The notes under the pieces were generated by a model. That model saw nothing but the letters and a program-made list of their open reading frames with translations, searched no databases and was not told where the DNA came from. From Luteococcus sp048595755 (GTDB taxonomy: Bacteria > Actinomycetota > Actinomycetes > Propionibacteriales > Propionibacteriaceae), in NCBI RefSeq assembly GCF_048595755.1, contig NZ_CP184360.1:2728001-2792000 (forward strand): a stretch of 64,000 bases of DNA. Reading direction: 5' to 3'. Shown here one piece after another: positions 24,268 through 32,787 of the stretch; position 1 is the first letter of the stretch; each line of letters begins with the position of its first letter. Made by a program: the position numbers and the translations under genes.

Positions 24268-25450
24268 GGCACTCCCCCAGCCAATCGCGCAGACCCGGCG
24301 ACACGCAGGCCCATACCGCCACGGGCAGCCAACAGATCGCCAGCATCCAGCCCCCGACGGCAAGCGGCCGACCGTGCAGCAGCACGGCCATCAGCCCCAA
24401 GCCGATCGGGCTCGCCAGTGCACTCAGGCTGGTCATCAGCCCGAAGATCCTGCCGCGCAGTCGCTCGGGGACGTTCTCGGTGAGCAGGACGGACACGATC
24501 GGCCCCTGAACGCTCTGCCCGATGCCGGCCAGCACCATGCCGAGGACGGGCAGCCAGAAGCCGGTCATGGGAGCCAGCACGATGAAGGAGGCCAGGAAGA
24601 GCACATTGCCCAGCACCCAGGCGAACTGTCGTCGCTTCAGCAGGGCCGCGGCATACAGGCCACCACCCAGAACCGTGCCGACCGCGAAGGCCGACATCGT
24701 CAGACCGAGCCGCTGCGGTTGACCCATCGACTGGAAGTGGGCCGGCAGCAGTACCGCCAGCAAGGGTGCCACCAAGAGCATGGAGACCACGTTCAGCACA
24801 ATCAGCAGCGTCATCGGCCGCGAAGCCCGCACGGTGGCCAGAGCGCCGAGGGGGTTCTCGTCCGGCGACGGGTCCTCGGGGATCGAATCCAACGGCATGA
24901 CGCCGATCAGCAAGGCCGCCACCAGCGAGCAGGCAGCCGTCACCCACACCACCTGAATCGACGGCATCAGAGTGAGCAGGAGCCCCGCGATCGCCGGCCC
25001 CAGCAAGAAGGACACCCCGAAGATCCCCTGACGCCAGCCCGCGATAACGTCGAGACCCTTGCCGCTGGTGTGCGCCACGTTGGCCATCAGCGTCTCACGG
25101 GCCGTCATCCCCGGCAGGTCGAACAAGGCCCCGGCAATTCCCAGGACAATGAACCAAGTGAGGTCCAGGCCAGCGAGCCGGTCGACGACAGCCAAACCCG
25201 CCACCGCGACGGCCGAGCCCACGTCAGCAAGGACACTCATCCGGCGTCGACCGAAACGATCGATGAGGTGTCCGCCACCGAGCGCGGCGAGCGCGGACGG
25301 AACGGCGCTGACGGCGGCAACGGTCCCAGCCAAGGACGGGTCATGGGTTCTCTCCAGCACCAGCCACGGCAGGACGATATTGATGGCCGCATTGCCGAAC
25401 AGGCTCGCAGCGCTGGCAGTCAGGTAGAGCGGCAGCGTGGTTCTTCTCAT
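24251..25450 (-). CDS. MFS multidrug-type exporter, 399 aa
   Basis: Twelve-helix major-facilitator exporter. The loop 2-3 signature GGHLIDRFGRRR is present, as is the mid-protein inter-domain loop (SIPEDPSPDENP). It groups by eye with macrolide/drug efflux proteins. Substrate unknown. The ATG at 25450 is 8 bases after a MerR-type promoter and lacks a Shine-Dalgarno sequence. It forms an operon with the overlapping merR gene. Confidence 0.88.
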   Translation of the reverse strand: MRRTTLPLYLTASAASLFGNAAINIVLPWLVLERTHDPSLAGTVAAVSAVPSALAALGGGHLIDRFGRRRMSVLADVGSAVAVAGLAVVDRLAGLDLTWFIVLGIAGALFDLPGMTARETLMANVAHTSGKGLDVIAGWRQGIFGVSFLLGPAIAGLLLTLMPSIQVVWVTAACSLVAALLIGVMPLDSIPEDPSPDENPLGALATVRASRPMTLLIVLNVVSMLLVAPLLAVLLPAHFQSMGQPQRLGLTMSAFAVGTVLGGGLYAAALLKRRQFAWVLGNVLFLASFIVLAPMTGFWLPVLGMVLAGIGQSVQGPIVSVLLTENVPERLRGRIFGLMTSLSALASPIGLGLMAVLLHGRPLAVGGWMLAICWLPVAVWACVSPGLRDWLGECRADDQ

Positions 25451-25462
25451 GTCTGGTGATCC

Positions 25463-25493
25463 TGAAGGGGTGACGCAGCGTCAGGGCAAGAGC
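25463..25493 (-). promoter_or_regulatory. MerR-type promoter with 19-bp spacer and dyad
   Basis: On the minus strand TTGCCC is followed by exactly 19 bases and then CAGGAT. The spacer contains the perfect dyad TGACGCTGCGTCA (25471-25483). Over-long spacers with a central dyad are the hallmark of MerR-activated promoters. The -10 box lies 8 bases before the MFS start codon. Confidence 0.6.
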
Positions 25494-25588
25494 AGGCAAT
25501 CGCTGAGGACAGTCTTGTCCTAGACAGGGCGACCACAGGTCGAGCCTCGCCGAACGCGGCAAAACAGGACGGGCCGAGGCAAGGGATC

Positions 25589-25951
25589 CTATGAGTCGCC
25601 GCCTTGGCCGCGCACAGCATCGACCACCGCGACGGCTTGGTCCAGGGTGTCCACCACCACTGCGTACCGTTCCCCGGCCTTGGTCTCCAGATCGACACGG
25701 GCCTTGCCGCCGGTGTTGAGGCGAACGCCTTGGGGTGATGTCGCCTTCCCCGTGACATACCAGTTGAGGAGGCCACGGTTCAGACCGTCATCTGTGTGTG
25801 AGGAGACGCTGGCTACGTCCTGCAGTGGGATCGAGCGCCGGTAGAACGGAGCTCCCAACGTGATCATTCCAGCCTGGCGATCGACATCGACCGTGATCGA
25901 CTGGCCAAGGGATGCGAAACGGTTTCCTCGGGCGGTGATGCGCAGATCCAT
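25589..25951 (-). CDS. Small PH-like domain protein, 120 aa
   Basis: A beta-rich sequence (RFASLGQSITVDVDRQAGMI, then FYRRSIPLQDVASV, then WYVTGKATSPQGVRLNTGG) with no membrane helix. It resembles the short bacterial PH-fold proteins of actinobacteria. The ATG at 25951 has an AGGAGG site. Function unknown; it may not be related to the MFS operon downstream. Confidence 0.6.
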   Translation of the reverse strand: MDLRITARGNRFASLGQSITVDVDRQAGMITLGAPFYRRSIPLQDVASVSSHTDDGLNRGLLNWYVTGKATSPQGVRLNTGGKARVDLETKAGERYAVVVDTLDQAVAVVDAVRGQGGDS

Positions 25952-26058
25952 TGCTGACCTCCTATGTCGGGATGTCTCGATCATGCACTGAAAACCCGCC
26001 GCCGTACTCCGTCTCGAGAGGGAACAGAGGCCGTCCGCCTCTCGGCGTGAGAGCAATG

Positions 26059-26417
26059 TCACGCCCCTGCCCCTCGTGTTGCTTCGGTCACCAGACGGAG
26101 GCTGCGTGGGCTTAAGTCGGCCGGGAGCTCTTCATCGTCGAGCAAACTGCGGGCCTCCTCCTGCAACCTGTCGGCTTCGTCCAGTCGACCTTCGGCGGTG
26201 GCGACTGCTGCCAGGTCGAGTCGAGTGATTGTGTCCTCAGGGGCGGCCCGCAGCGCTGCTTCTGCGCTGGTTCGTGCGCGGATCGTGTTGCTGCTCGCGA
26301 GGTGGTGGCTGCTGAGTGTATGGGCGATGTCGACGATCGAAACGGTGATGTGGTGCTCGAGGCCGGTGTGTGCGAGCCAGCCCCAGCCACCGGGACGCAG
26401 CTGGCCAAAAGGCCTAC
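26059..26417 (-). pseudogene. C-terminal fragment of a BTAD/AfsR-type protein cut by the IS element
   Basis: The frame reads LRPGGWGWLAHTGLEHHITV, then AEAALRAAPEDTITRLDLAA, ending EATRGAGA. This is the tail of the large actinobacterial proteins with a bacterial transcriptional activator (tetratricopeptide-like) domain. Nothing N-terminal remains: the frame enters the left end of the IS3 element at 26418, and no matching part is found on the far side at 27789. Non-functional remnant. Confidence 0.6.
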
Positions 26418-26445
26418 CTGAAGCGCCCCAGGTTCTCTGCCGCTT

Positions 26446-27426
26446 TCATACGGGTTGGGGCTCTCTGGTGAGGGCCTCGTAGTGGGCTGCCTCGTAGGCT
26501 GCTGGTGGCACGTTACCAATGCTGGAGTGGAGCCGGCGGGTGTTGTACCAGTCGACCCAGCCGGCGGTGGCGTACTCGACGTCAGCGAGGGACTTGTACG
26601 GCCCGTCGTGGATGATCCTGGTCCGGACGCATTCGGCCTTGTAGAGCCCATTGATCGTCTCCATCAGCGCATTGTCGTAGGCATCACCGACGGTGCCGAT
26701 CGAGGGGCGGATGTTCTCCAGCGCGAGGTGCTCGGTGAGCGTCAACGAGGTGTATTGACTGCCTGCGTCGCTATGGTGGATCAACTGTCCAACTTCGACG
26801 GGGTGGCCTTGCCGCTCACACTGCCACACAGCCATCCGCAGCGGCGTCAGGACCAGGTCGACGTGCTTGATGGTCTGCGCGTGCCAGGCCACGATCCGTT
26901 GGGAGAACACGTCCACGATGAACGCGACATAGACCCAACCAGCCCAGGTTCGGCAGTAGGTGAAGTCGGTCACCCAGCACCGGTTTGGCGCATCCGCGGT
27001 GAAGTCCCGGTTGACCAGGTCCCCGGCACGGATCCCGTCCTTGGCCGGGATGGTCGTGCGAATGCCCTTGTCGCGGCGAACACCGTGCAACCCGAAACCG
27101 CGCATCACCCGGTCCACCGACCCGGGCGAAACCCTCACGCCAAGATGGTTGCGGACCGCGACAAGCATCTTGCGGCGGCCGTAGAGCCCCTCGGGGTTCA
27201 TCACCTTGCGACGACCCCCGCCAGACAGGTCCTCATACCGCCACACGATCTGGTGGACGGCGTCGGCGACCTGCGCGTCCGAGACCGTGCGGGCGCTGAC
27301 CCGACCCCTGGCCCAACAACGGTAGGTCCGTGCGGCGACCTGGCAACCCTGCTCGCGCAGCACCCGGCAGATCCACTCGACCGCATGGCTCTCGACACGA
27401 AGCATGTCGATGAAACCCAAGATCAT
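26446..27426 (-). CDS. IS3-family transposase OrfB (DDE integrase), 326 aa
   Basis: Catalytic residues are in VTDFTYCR, HHSDAGSQYTS and DNALMETINGLYKAE. The HTH_21-like N-terminal segment (GLYGRRKMLVAVRNH) is complete. The stop lies 28 bases from the left terminal repeat. The start ATG overlaps the orfA stop by 4 bases. Translation may be coupled rather than frameshifted, since no slippery run is present. Confidence 0.92.
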   Translation of the reverse strand: MILGFIDMLRVESHAVEWICRVLREQGCQVAARTYRCWARGRVSARTVSDAQVADAVHQIVWRYEDLSGGGRRKVMNPEGLYGRRKMLVAVRNHLGVRVSPGSVDRVMRGFGLHGVRRDKGIRTTIPAKDGIRAGDLVNRDFTADAPNRCWVTDFTYCRTWAGWVYVAFIVDVFSQRIVAWHAQTIKHVDLVLTPLRMAVWQCERQGHPVEVGQLIHHSDAGSQYTSLTLTEHLALENIRPSIGTVGDAYDNALMETINGLYKAECVRTRIIHDGPYKSLADVEYATAGWVDWYNTRRLHSSIGNVPPAAYEAAHYEALTREPQPV

Positions 27427-27734
27427 CGGTTGCGGGGGTCGAGTTCCCCCACGAAGAAACTCGTGGCCGCCTTCAGGATCGCCACGTCCTCGCGCAGCCG
27501 CTTGTTCTCGGCCGTCAGCTTCTTGATCTCCTCCAGCTCAGCGCTGGTCGTTCCCGGCCGGGCCCCGGAATCGACCTCGGCTTGGTTCACCCACCGCCGC
27601 AACGACTCCTTGCCGACCCCCTCCTGCCGGGCCACGGCCTCCAGCACCTTCGACTCGGTCGGGTACTCCGAGCGGTGCTCCTGCACCAACCGCACCGCCC
27701 GGGCACGGACCTTCTCATCGATCACTTTCGGCAT
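27423..27734 (-). CDS. IS3-family transposase OrfA, 103 aa
   Basis: Helix-turn-helix protein: VRARAVRLVQEHR, then VARQEGVGKESLRRWVNQAE. A C-terminal leucine-zipper-like coiled coil follows (about 62-88). Normal length for OrfA. The start lies 54 bases inside the right terminal repeat. Confidence 0.92.
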   Translation of the reverse strand: MPKVIDEKVRARAVRLVQEHRSEYPTESKVLEAVARQEGVGKESLRRWVNQAEVDSGARPGTTSAELEEIKKLTAENKRLREDVAILKAATSFFVGELDPRNR

Positions 27735-27788
27735 GACTGCATCCTCTCGAACTCAAACGGATGCGGCATCAAACCCGGGGCGCTTCAG

Positions 27789-27862
27789 ACTCCCCGTCAC
27801 ACTGCCCGGGCCAGATCCCTGGGATGTCCTTGTGGCCGTCAAGGTCGACGCCGATTCGTCGG
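27789..27862 (-). pseudogene. Fragment of an IS256-family transposase
   Basis: One frame on the minus strand reads RRIGVDLDGHKDIPGIW, close to the conserved catalytic-core strand of IS256 transposases (IGVDxDGxKDxLGxW). Only about 25 codons remain between the IS3 right end and the tRNA. A small relic, so confidence is moderate. Confidence 0.45.
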
Positions 27863-27889
27863 TGACCAGCGAGTAGTTCGCCTCATGCG

Positions 27890-27966
27890 TGGTGGGGCGT
27901 GCGGGGCTCGAACCCGCGACCGAGGTGTTATGAGCACCCTGCGCTAACCAGCTGCGCCAACGCCCC
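27890..27966 (-). tRNA. tRNA with anticodon CAU (elongator Met or Ile2)
   Basis: The cloverleaf folds cleanly: acceptor GGGGCGT/ACGCCCC, D-stem GCGC/GCGC, and anticodon stem GGGTG/CACCT with loop CTCATAA. The T-arm is GCGGG-TTCGAGC-CCCGC, the discriminator is A, and CCA is encoded. The CAU anticodon fits elongator methionine or lysidine-modified isoleucine tRNA; the sequence does not decide. The 3' end faces the accessory island. Confidence 0.9.
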
Positions 27967-27979
27967 TTGCCCGCACAGA

Positions 27980-28855
27980 CTAGCGCTCCTGGCCCAGCGC
28001 CTCTGCAAGGGCGCGCATCCAGGCGACCACGCCCTCGGTGCCGTCGCACAACACGTCGGCCTGCTCGGCCACCAAGGGTTGCTCATCCGAGCCCGCGACC
28101 ACGCACACGCCGGTCAGCCGGCCCGCGGCGCTGAGTTCCTTGATCCGGGCAAAGGCGGCGAGGTCTCCCAGATCGTCGCCCATCATGACGACCACCGAGG
28201 GCCGGAAACGTTCGACCAGGGTGTCGATCCCGTCACCCTTGGTGATGCTCGAGCCACGCAGTTCGATCACATTGCGGCCGGGTTCCAGCACCAGGCCATG
28301 CTGCTGGGCAATGCGCGCCACCGGCTCCTCGAGCCAGGCGAAGGCCCCGGCCGGATCCTCGGCCCGGCGGGTGTGCACACCGATGGCACGCCCCTTGTCC
28401 TCCAGCACCACGCCGCGCAGATTCTGCTCGCTCGGCTCCGCCACCAAGTTCTGCAGGTCGATCAGCGCCTGGCGAACCTCTTGCGGCGCAGGCGGCACCA
28501 CCAACTCGTCGGTGGCCGCGTCCCACTGCTCCTGCCCGTACTGCCCCAGCAGCACCAGCCGCTCCAGGCCACTCGCCCCGTCGAGGCCGCCCAACTGGCG
28601 AGCCATCGCCACCTCACGCCCGGTGACGATCGCCAGCTGCCCGACCAAGCCCCCAAGCTCACCGAAGACGGCCTTGGCCCCCGGATCGATGCGGGCCTGG
28701 GTGGGATCGTCGACGATCGGTGCCAAGGTGCCGTCGAAGTCACTGCACAGCAGTGTGCGGTCGGGCTGCTCGGCAATCGCGGTGATGGCTTGTTCGCCGG
28801 CGGGGGTGACGGGCTTCCAGCCGCCGGCAGGTACCTGTGCAGTCGAAAGGATCAT
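27980..28855 (-). CDS. otsB: Trehalose-6-phosphate phosphatase, 291 aa
   Basis: HAD-type phosphatase that finishes trehalose synthesis. Motif I is SDFDGTLAPI (D39, D41), motif II VTGRE, motif III SSITKGDGI, and motif IV GDDLGDLAAF. The length is normal. It is divergent from otsA across a 76-base gap, which presumably holds both promoters. Confidence 0.93.
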   Translation of the reverse strand: MILSTAQVPAGGWKPVTPAGEQAITAIAEQPDRTLLCSDFDGTLAPIVDDPTQARIDPGAKAVFGELGGLVGQLAIVTGREVAMARQLGGLDGASGLERLVLLGQYGQEQWDAATDELVVPPAPQEVRQALIDLQNLVAEPSEQNLRGVVLEDKGRAIGVHTRRAEDPAGAFAWLEEPVARIAQQHGLVLEPGRNVIELRGSSITKGDGIDTLVERFRPSVVVMMGDDLGDLAAFARIKELSAAGRLTGVCVVAGSDEQPLVAEQADVLCDGTEGVVAWMRALAEALGQER

Positions 28856-28931
28856 GCCTCCAGCCTGCCATGGAAAGGCGACTCGCTAGGCTGGAGGCAC
28901 TCCTACTTCGCTCAACGAAGGGACGAAGACC

Positions 28932-30338
28932 ATGCACGACAGCACATCAACCCCTGAGACTTCCGACTTCCTGGTGGTGGCCAACCGTCTTCCGGTGGAT
29001 CGCCGCGTCGGGCCCGACGGTGAACCGCAGTGGCGCACCTCGCCCGGTGGCCTGGTCACCGCACTGGAACCGGTGATGAAGCGCAAGGGAGGTGCCTGGA
29101 TCGGCTGGCATGGCGCACCCGATGAGACCATCGAGGGTTTCCAGCACGAGGGCTACAGCATCGTGCCCGTTCCGCTGAGCTCGCAGGACGTCGAGGAGTT
29201 CTACGAAGGCTTCTCCAATGCCACCATCTGGCCGCTGTACCACGACGTCGTGGTCCCCCCGGTCTACCACCGCGAATGGTGGGACACCTATCGCGACGTG
29301 AACCGCCGCTTCGCCGAGGCCGCCGCCGCCAGCGCCTCACAGGGCGCCACGGTCTGGGTGCAGGACTACCAGCTGCACCTGGTTCCCGCCATGCTGCGTG
29401 AACTGCGCCCCGACCTGCGGATCGGCTTCTTCCTGCACATCCCCTTCCCGCCCAAGGAACTCTTCCAGCAGCTGCCCTGGCGCAAGGAACTCCTCGAAGG
29501 CCTGCTGGGTGCCGACCTGATCGGCTTCCAGCTGCCCGGTGGCGCGACCAACTACGTGAACCTGGCCAAGCGTCTGGTGGGGGTGCAGGTGACCCGTGAC
29601 CGGATCCGGATGCCGGACGGCCGCGTCGTGCTCGCCAAGGCCTACCCGATCTCCATCGACGCCGACGGCTTCCGTGACCTGGCGCGCGATCCCGACGTGC
29701 GTGCCGAGGCGGAGCAGTTGCGCGAAGACCTGGGCAATCCCAAACGGATCTTCCTGGGTGTCGACCGGCTGGACTACACCAAGGGCTTGCGCCAGCGCAT
29801 CCGCGCCTTCGGCGAGCTCTTCAGCAGCGGCGAGCTGGATCCCGACGAGAACGTCTTCCTGCAGGTGGCAACCCCCTCGCGCGAGCGCGTCGAGGAGTAC
29901 CGCAAGCTGCGCGACGACATCGACCTGCTGGTGGGGCGCATCAACTCCCAGGTGGGCAAGATCGGCAGCCCGGCCATCGCCTACCGGCATGACTCCTACC
30001 CCCGCACCACGATGGCGGCCATGTACTCCATCGCCGACGTCATGGTGGTCACTCCCCTGCGCGACGGCATGAACTTGGTGGCCAAGGAGTACGTCGCCTG
30101 CCACGAGAAGGACGATGCGGCGCTGGTGCTCAGCGAGTTCGCCGGTGCGGCCAAGGAGATGAAGCAGGCCTACCAGTGCAATCCGCACGACCTCAATGGC
30201 ATGAAGCAGACCATCCTGCGGGCCGCCAATGACACCCCGGTGAATCGCTCCCGCCGCATGCGCTTGTTGCGCAAGCAGGTCTTCGCCCACCAGATCGACG
30301 ACTGGGCCAACGACTTCCTGCGCGACCTGGGCGCCTGA
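28932..30338 (+). CDS. otsA: Trehalose-6-phosphate synthase, 468 aa
   Basis: GT20 glycosyltransferase joining UDP- or GDP-glucose to glucose-6-phosphate. It has VVANRLPV at the N-terminus, WVQDYQLHLVPAMLRE, IGFFLHIPFP, VDRLDYTKG and the C-terminal RDGMNLVAKE. Complete length. With otsB it makes trehalose, an osmoprotectant. Confidence 0.95.
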   Translation: MHDSTSTPETSDFLVVANRLPVDRRVGPDGEPQWRTSPGGLVTALEPVMKRKGGAWIGWHGAPDETIEGFQHEGYSIVPVPLSSQDVEEFYEGFSNATIWPLYHDVVVPPVYHREWWDTYRDVNRRFAEAAAASASQGATVWVQDYQLHLVPAMLRELRPDLRIGFFLHIPFPPKELFQQLPWRKELLEGLLGADLIGFQLPGGATNYVNLAKRLVGVQVTRDRIRMPDGRVVLAKAYPISIDADGFRDLARDPDVRAEAEQLREDLGNPKRIFLGVDRLDYTKGLRQRIRAFGELFSSGELDPDENVFLQVATPSRERVEEYRKLRDDIDLLVGRINSQVGKIGSPAIAYRHDSYPRTTMAAMYSIADVMVVTPLRDGMNLVAKEYVACHEKDDAALVLSEFAGAAKEMKQAYQCNPHDLNGMKQTILRAANDTPVNRSRRMRLLRKQVFAHQIDDWANDFLRDLGA

Positions 30339-30351
30339 CGCGTCGGCAGAC

Positions 30352-31260
30352 TCATCCCAGTGTCAGCAGGATGGTGGGCATCACGATGATGCCCACCAGA
30401 ATGCTGGCGCTGGTCATGAAGGTGCTCAGTGCCACGTCGCCCTCGATCTCCTGGGTGAAACCGGGGGCCATCGCGGCGATCGGTGCGAACATGACCATCG
30501 CCAGCAGCAGCCTCACCTCCTGGGGCAGGGGCAGCTGCCATACCGCGACGGCCATCAGCGCGGCCAGGATCCACCGCACCGACAGGTAGCGCAGCGCCAG
30601 CCCGTAGCGGGCGCGGTCCAGCTTCATCTCCAGGCCGATCCCGATCATGAGCATCGCCAGGAAGGTGTTGGCCGCACCGACCGTCTCGGTGAAAGTGATC
30701 ACGGGTGCGGGGAACCTGAGCTCGAACAGCTGCATGGCCACCAGCACCAGGTAGACGTCGAAGACCACCGAGCTGAACATGGCCCGCACGAAACGCCCCG
30801 CCGTCACCCGGCGGCTCTCATCGGCCAGCGACGTGCTCCAGGCATAGCCGATGCCCGCGGCGCCAAAGGCATTGCCGATGTCGAAGAGGCTGGCCTGGAC
30901 CACCGCGGCGGGGCCCATGAAACCAGCCAGATACGGGGTGGCGAAGGCGCCCATGTTGAAGGAGGGAATGTTCAGCACCGCGAAGGCCTGAGCCTGGCGT
31001 CCGCGTCGTCGCTCCAGGACCACCGCTCCCATCTGCATCACCAGGTTGGCCAGCAGGCCGATGCCGGCCAAGCCGAAGAGCAGCCCCGGCGGCAGGCTCT
31101 GGTCGTTGAAACTCGTGATCAGCACGCACGGCAGGGTGACCTTGAGCACCAGGTTGGAGAAGATCGGGAAGTCACTGGCGCGCACCCAACCGATCTTCTT
31201 GGTCGTGTACCCCACGACGATGATGGCCACCAGCGACAGCGCCTTGACGAGGATCTCCAC
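30352..31260 (-). CDS. AEC-family transporter (auxin efflux carrier-like), 302 aa
   Basis: Ten hydrophobic segments in a 5+5 layout, typical of bacterial AEC permeases for malonate or other organic acids. NLVLKVTLPCVLITSF and the GxGxE-like GIGLEMKLD are family-like. It has no regulator or enzyme partner beside it, so the substrate is unknown. The stop faces the otsA stop with 13 bases between. Confidence 0.85.
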   Translation of the reverse strand: MEILVKALSLVAIIVVGYTTKKIGWVRASDFPIFSNLVLKVTLPCVLITSFNDQSLPPGLLFGLAGIGLLANLVMQMGAVVLERRRGRQAQAFAVLNIPSFNMGAFATPYLAGFMGPAAVVQASLFDIGNAFGAAGIGYAWSTSLADESRRVTAGRFVRAMFSSVVFDVYLVLVAMQLFELRFPAPVITFTETVGAANTFLAMLMIGIGLEMKLDRARYGLALRYLSVRWILAALMAVAVWQLPLPQEVRLLLAMVMFAPIAAMAPGFTQEIEGDVALSTFMTSASILVGIIVMPTILLTLG

Positions 31261-31294
31261 CGACTTCGCCTCCTTACCGGCAGGTTAGACCTGC

Positions 31295-32674
31295 TCAGGC
31301 AAGATCAGCGAGTTCCGGCCATTGTTGCACCATGTTGCCCAGCAGTGACTCGGCCACCTGCCAGGAATCCACCAGGGGATGGTGCAGCAGTGCCAGCAGC
31401 GCATGCTGTCGCGAGCGTTCCAGGCCGGCCGTGAGGGTGGCCCGTTCCACGTACTTCGCGTTGACGACCAAGCCGCGCGCGTGCTCGGCCAGACCACCGC
31501 CAATGATCGGGCGAATCCCCCGCGCATCGACGTGGCAGGGCACCTCGATCACGTCCTCGTCGGCGAGCTCGGGGATGACACCGCGATTGGCCACGTTCAG
31601 CACCAACTCGGCCGGCACGTCGTTGGCGATGGCGTGCATGATCGCCAGGGCCACCTGGTCATAGCCCCCGCCTGCCATGTCCTCGGCCTCGCGTTCGAAG
31701 GCTCCGGCCACCTCGCGGTTGCTGGCCATGTAGGTGCGTTCGCGTTCCATCCGCACCTGCTGCCACAGGTCGAAGGCACCGTGCTCCAGCTGCGCCGCCT
31801 GCTCGTAGAAGGCCCCCTGCTGCCGCAGCAGGAAGCGCCCACGGGGTTCTGCACTCGCCAGGTCCGTCGCGAGAGCCTCCCGAGCAAAGTAGTAGTAGTG
31901 CAGGTATTCGTTGGGGACCGCCCCCAGCGCCTGCACCAGATCGGAGCCGAAGAGCCGCCCCTCCTCGAAGCCCTCCACCAGGTCTGGCCGGGCGAGCAGG
32001 TCGGGCAGCACGTCGCGCTCCCCCACCCACAGACCGCGCAGCCAGCCCAGGTGGTTGAGCCCCAGGTAGTCGATGCGCACCTGGCTGTCTCCCCGGCCGA
32101 CGGTGAGGTCGCGGCCATCGACCAGGCCAGCGCGCTGCAGGGTGCTCAGCACCCGACGCGCCAGACCGACCGGTGAGTCGCAGATTCCCACCACGCGATC
32201 GCCGAGCACCTGCTGCATGGCCTGGGTGATGGTGCCCGCGGGATTGGTGAAGTTGATGACCCAGGCCCCGGGAGCCTCCCGCCGCACGGTGTGGGCGATC
32301 TCCATGGCCACCGGCAGGCCGCGCAGGGCATAGGAGATGCCCCCGGCCCCCACGGTCTCCTGACCGATCACGTGGTGCCCGAGGCACAGTGCCTCGTCGG
32401 CGGCCCTGCCCGCGGTCCCGCCCACGCGGATGGCGGAGAAGACGAAGTCGGTGCCCCGTACCGCCGTGGCCAGGTCGGTGGTGGCCACCACTCGCGGCGG
32501 ATCGGGATGATGTGCTGCCATCTCCTGCAGGACGAGTTGGATGGCGCGTAGTCTGTCGGGGTCCACATCGTGCAGTCTCAGCTCACGGACGCGCCCCTCG
32601 CTGCGGTCGCCCAAGAGGGCTCGAAAGACCAGGGGGACTCGAAATCCCCCACCACCAAGCAGGGTGAGCAACAT
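31295..32674 (-). CDS. Glycoside hydrolase family 4, 6-phospho-beta-glucosidase type, 459 aa
   Basis: NAD- and metal-dependent GH4 enzyme. The dinucleotide loop LTLLGGGGFRVP lies at the N-terminus. The remaining motifs are FSAIRVGG, GQETVGAGG, NFTNPAG, the metal-binding cysteine in ICDSPVGL and the histidine in LNHLGW. The usual reaction is oxidation-elimination cleavage of phospho-beta-glucosides. The ATG at 32674 was chosen over an upstream start because the Rossmann strand should begin near the N-terminus. No PTS gene is adjacent, so sugar uptake must be elsewhere. Confidence 0.88.
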   Translation of the reverse strand: MLLTLLGGGGFRVPLVFRALLGDRSEGRVRELRLHDVDPDRLRAIQLVLQEMAAHHPDPPRVVATTDLATAVRGTDFVFSAIRVGGTAGRAADEALCLGHHVIGQETVGAGGISYALRGLPVAMEIAHTVRREAPGAWVINFTNPAGTITQAMQQVLGDRVVGICDSPVGLARRVLSTLQRAGLVDGRDLTVGRGDSQVRIDYLGLNHLGWLRGLWVGERDVLPDLLARPDLVEGFEEGRLFGSDLVQALGAVPNEYLHYYYFAREALATDLASAEPRGRFLLRQQGAFYEQAAQLEHGAFDLWQQVRMERERTYMASNREVAGAFEREAEDMAGGGYDQVALAIMHAIANDVPAELVLNVANRGVIPELADEDVIEVPCHVDARGIRPIIGGGLAEHARGLVVNAKYVERATLTAGLERSRQHALLALLHHPLVDSWQVAESLLGNMVQQWPELADLA

Positions 32675-32787
32675 GGCCTCAGTCTTGCAGCCCACCCTCT
32701 GCCAACAGCGAAAAGACCTCACCCTTATGGCTGGTTTTCCGCCAGATCGCTGGTCAACAGGGGGTCGGTTGAGTCAAACATGGATGC

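Larger units (their letters stand above)
26418..27788 (-). mobile_element. Intact IS3-family insertion sequence, about 1.37 kb
   Basis: Terminal inverted repeats begin CTGAAGCGCCCC at both ends (26418 inward and 27788 inward) and agree at most positions over about 25 bases, including TGCCGC at 20-25. Inside are orfA and orfB overlapping as ATGA. No clear target-site duplication is visible (TAC left, ACT right), so the flanks have probably been rearranged since insertion. Confidence 0.85.
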
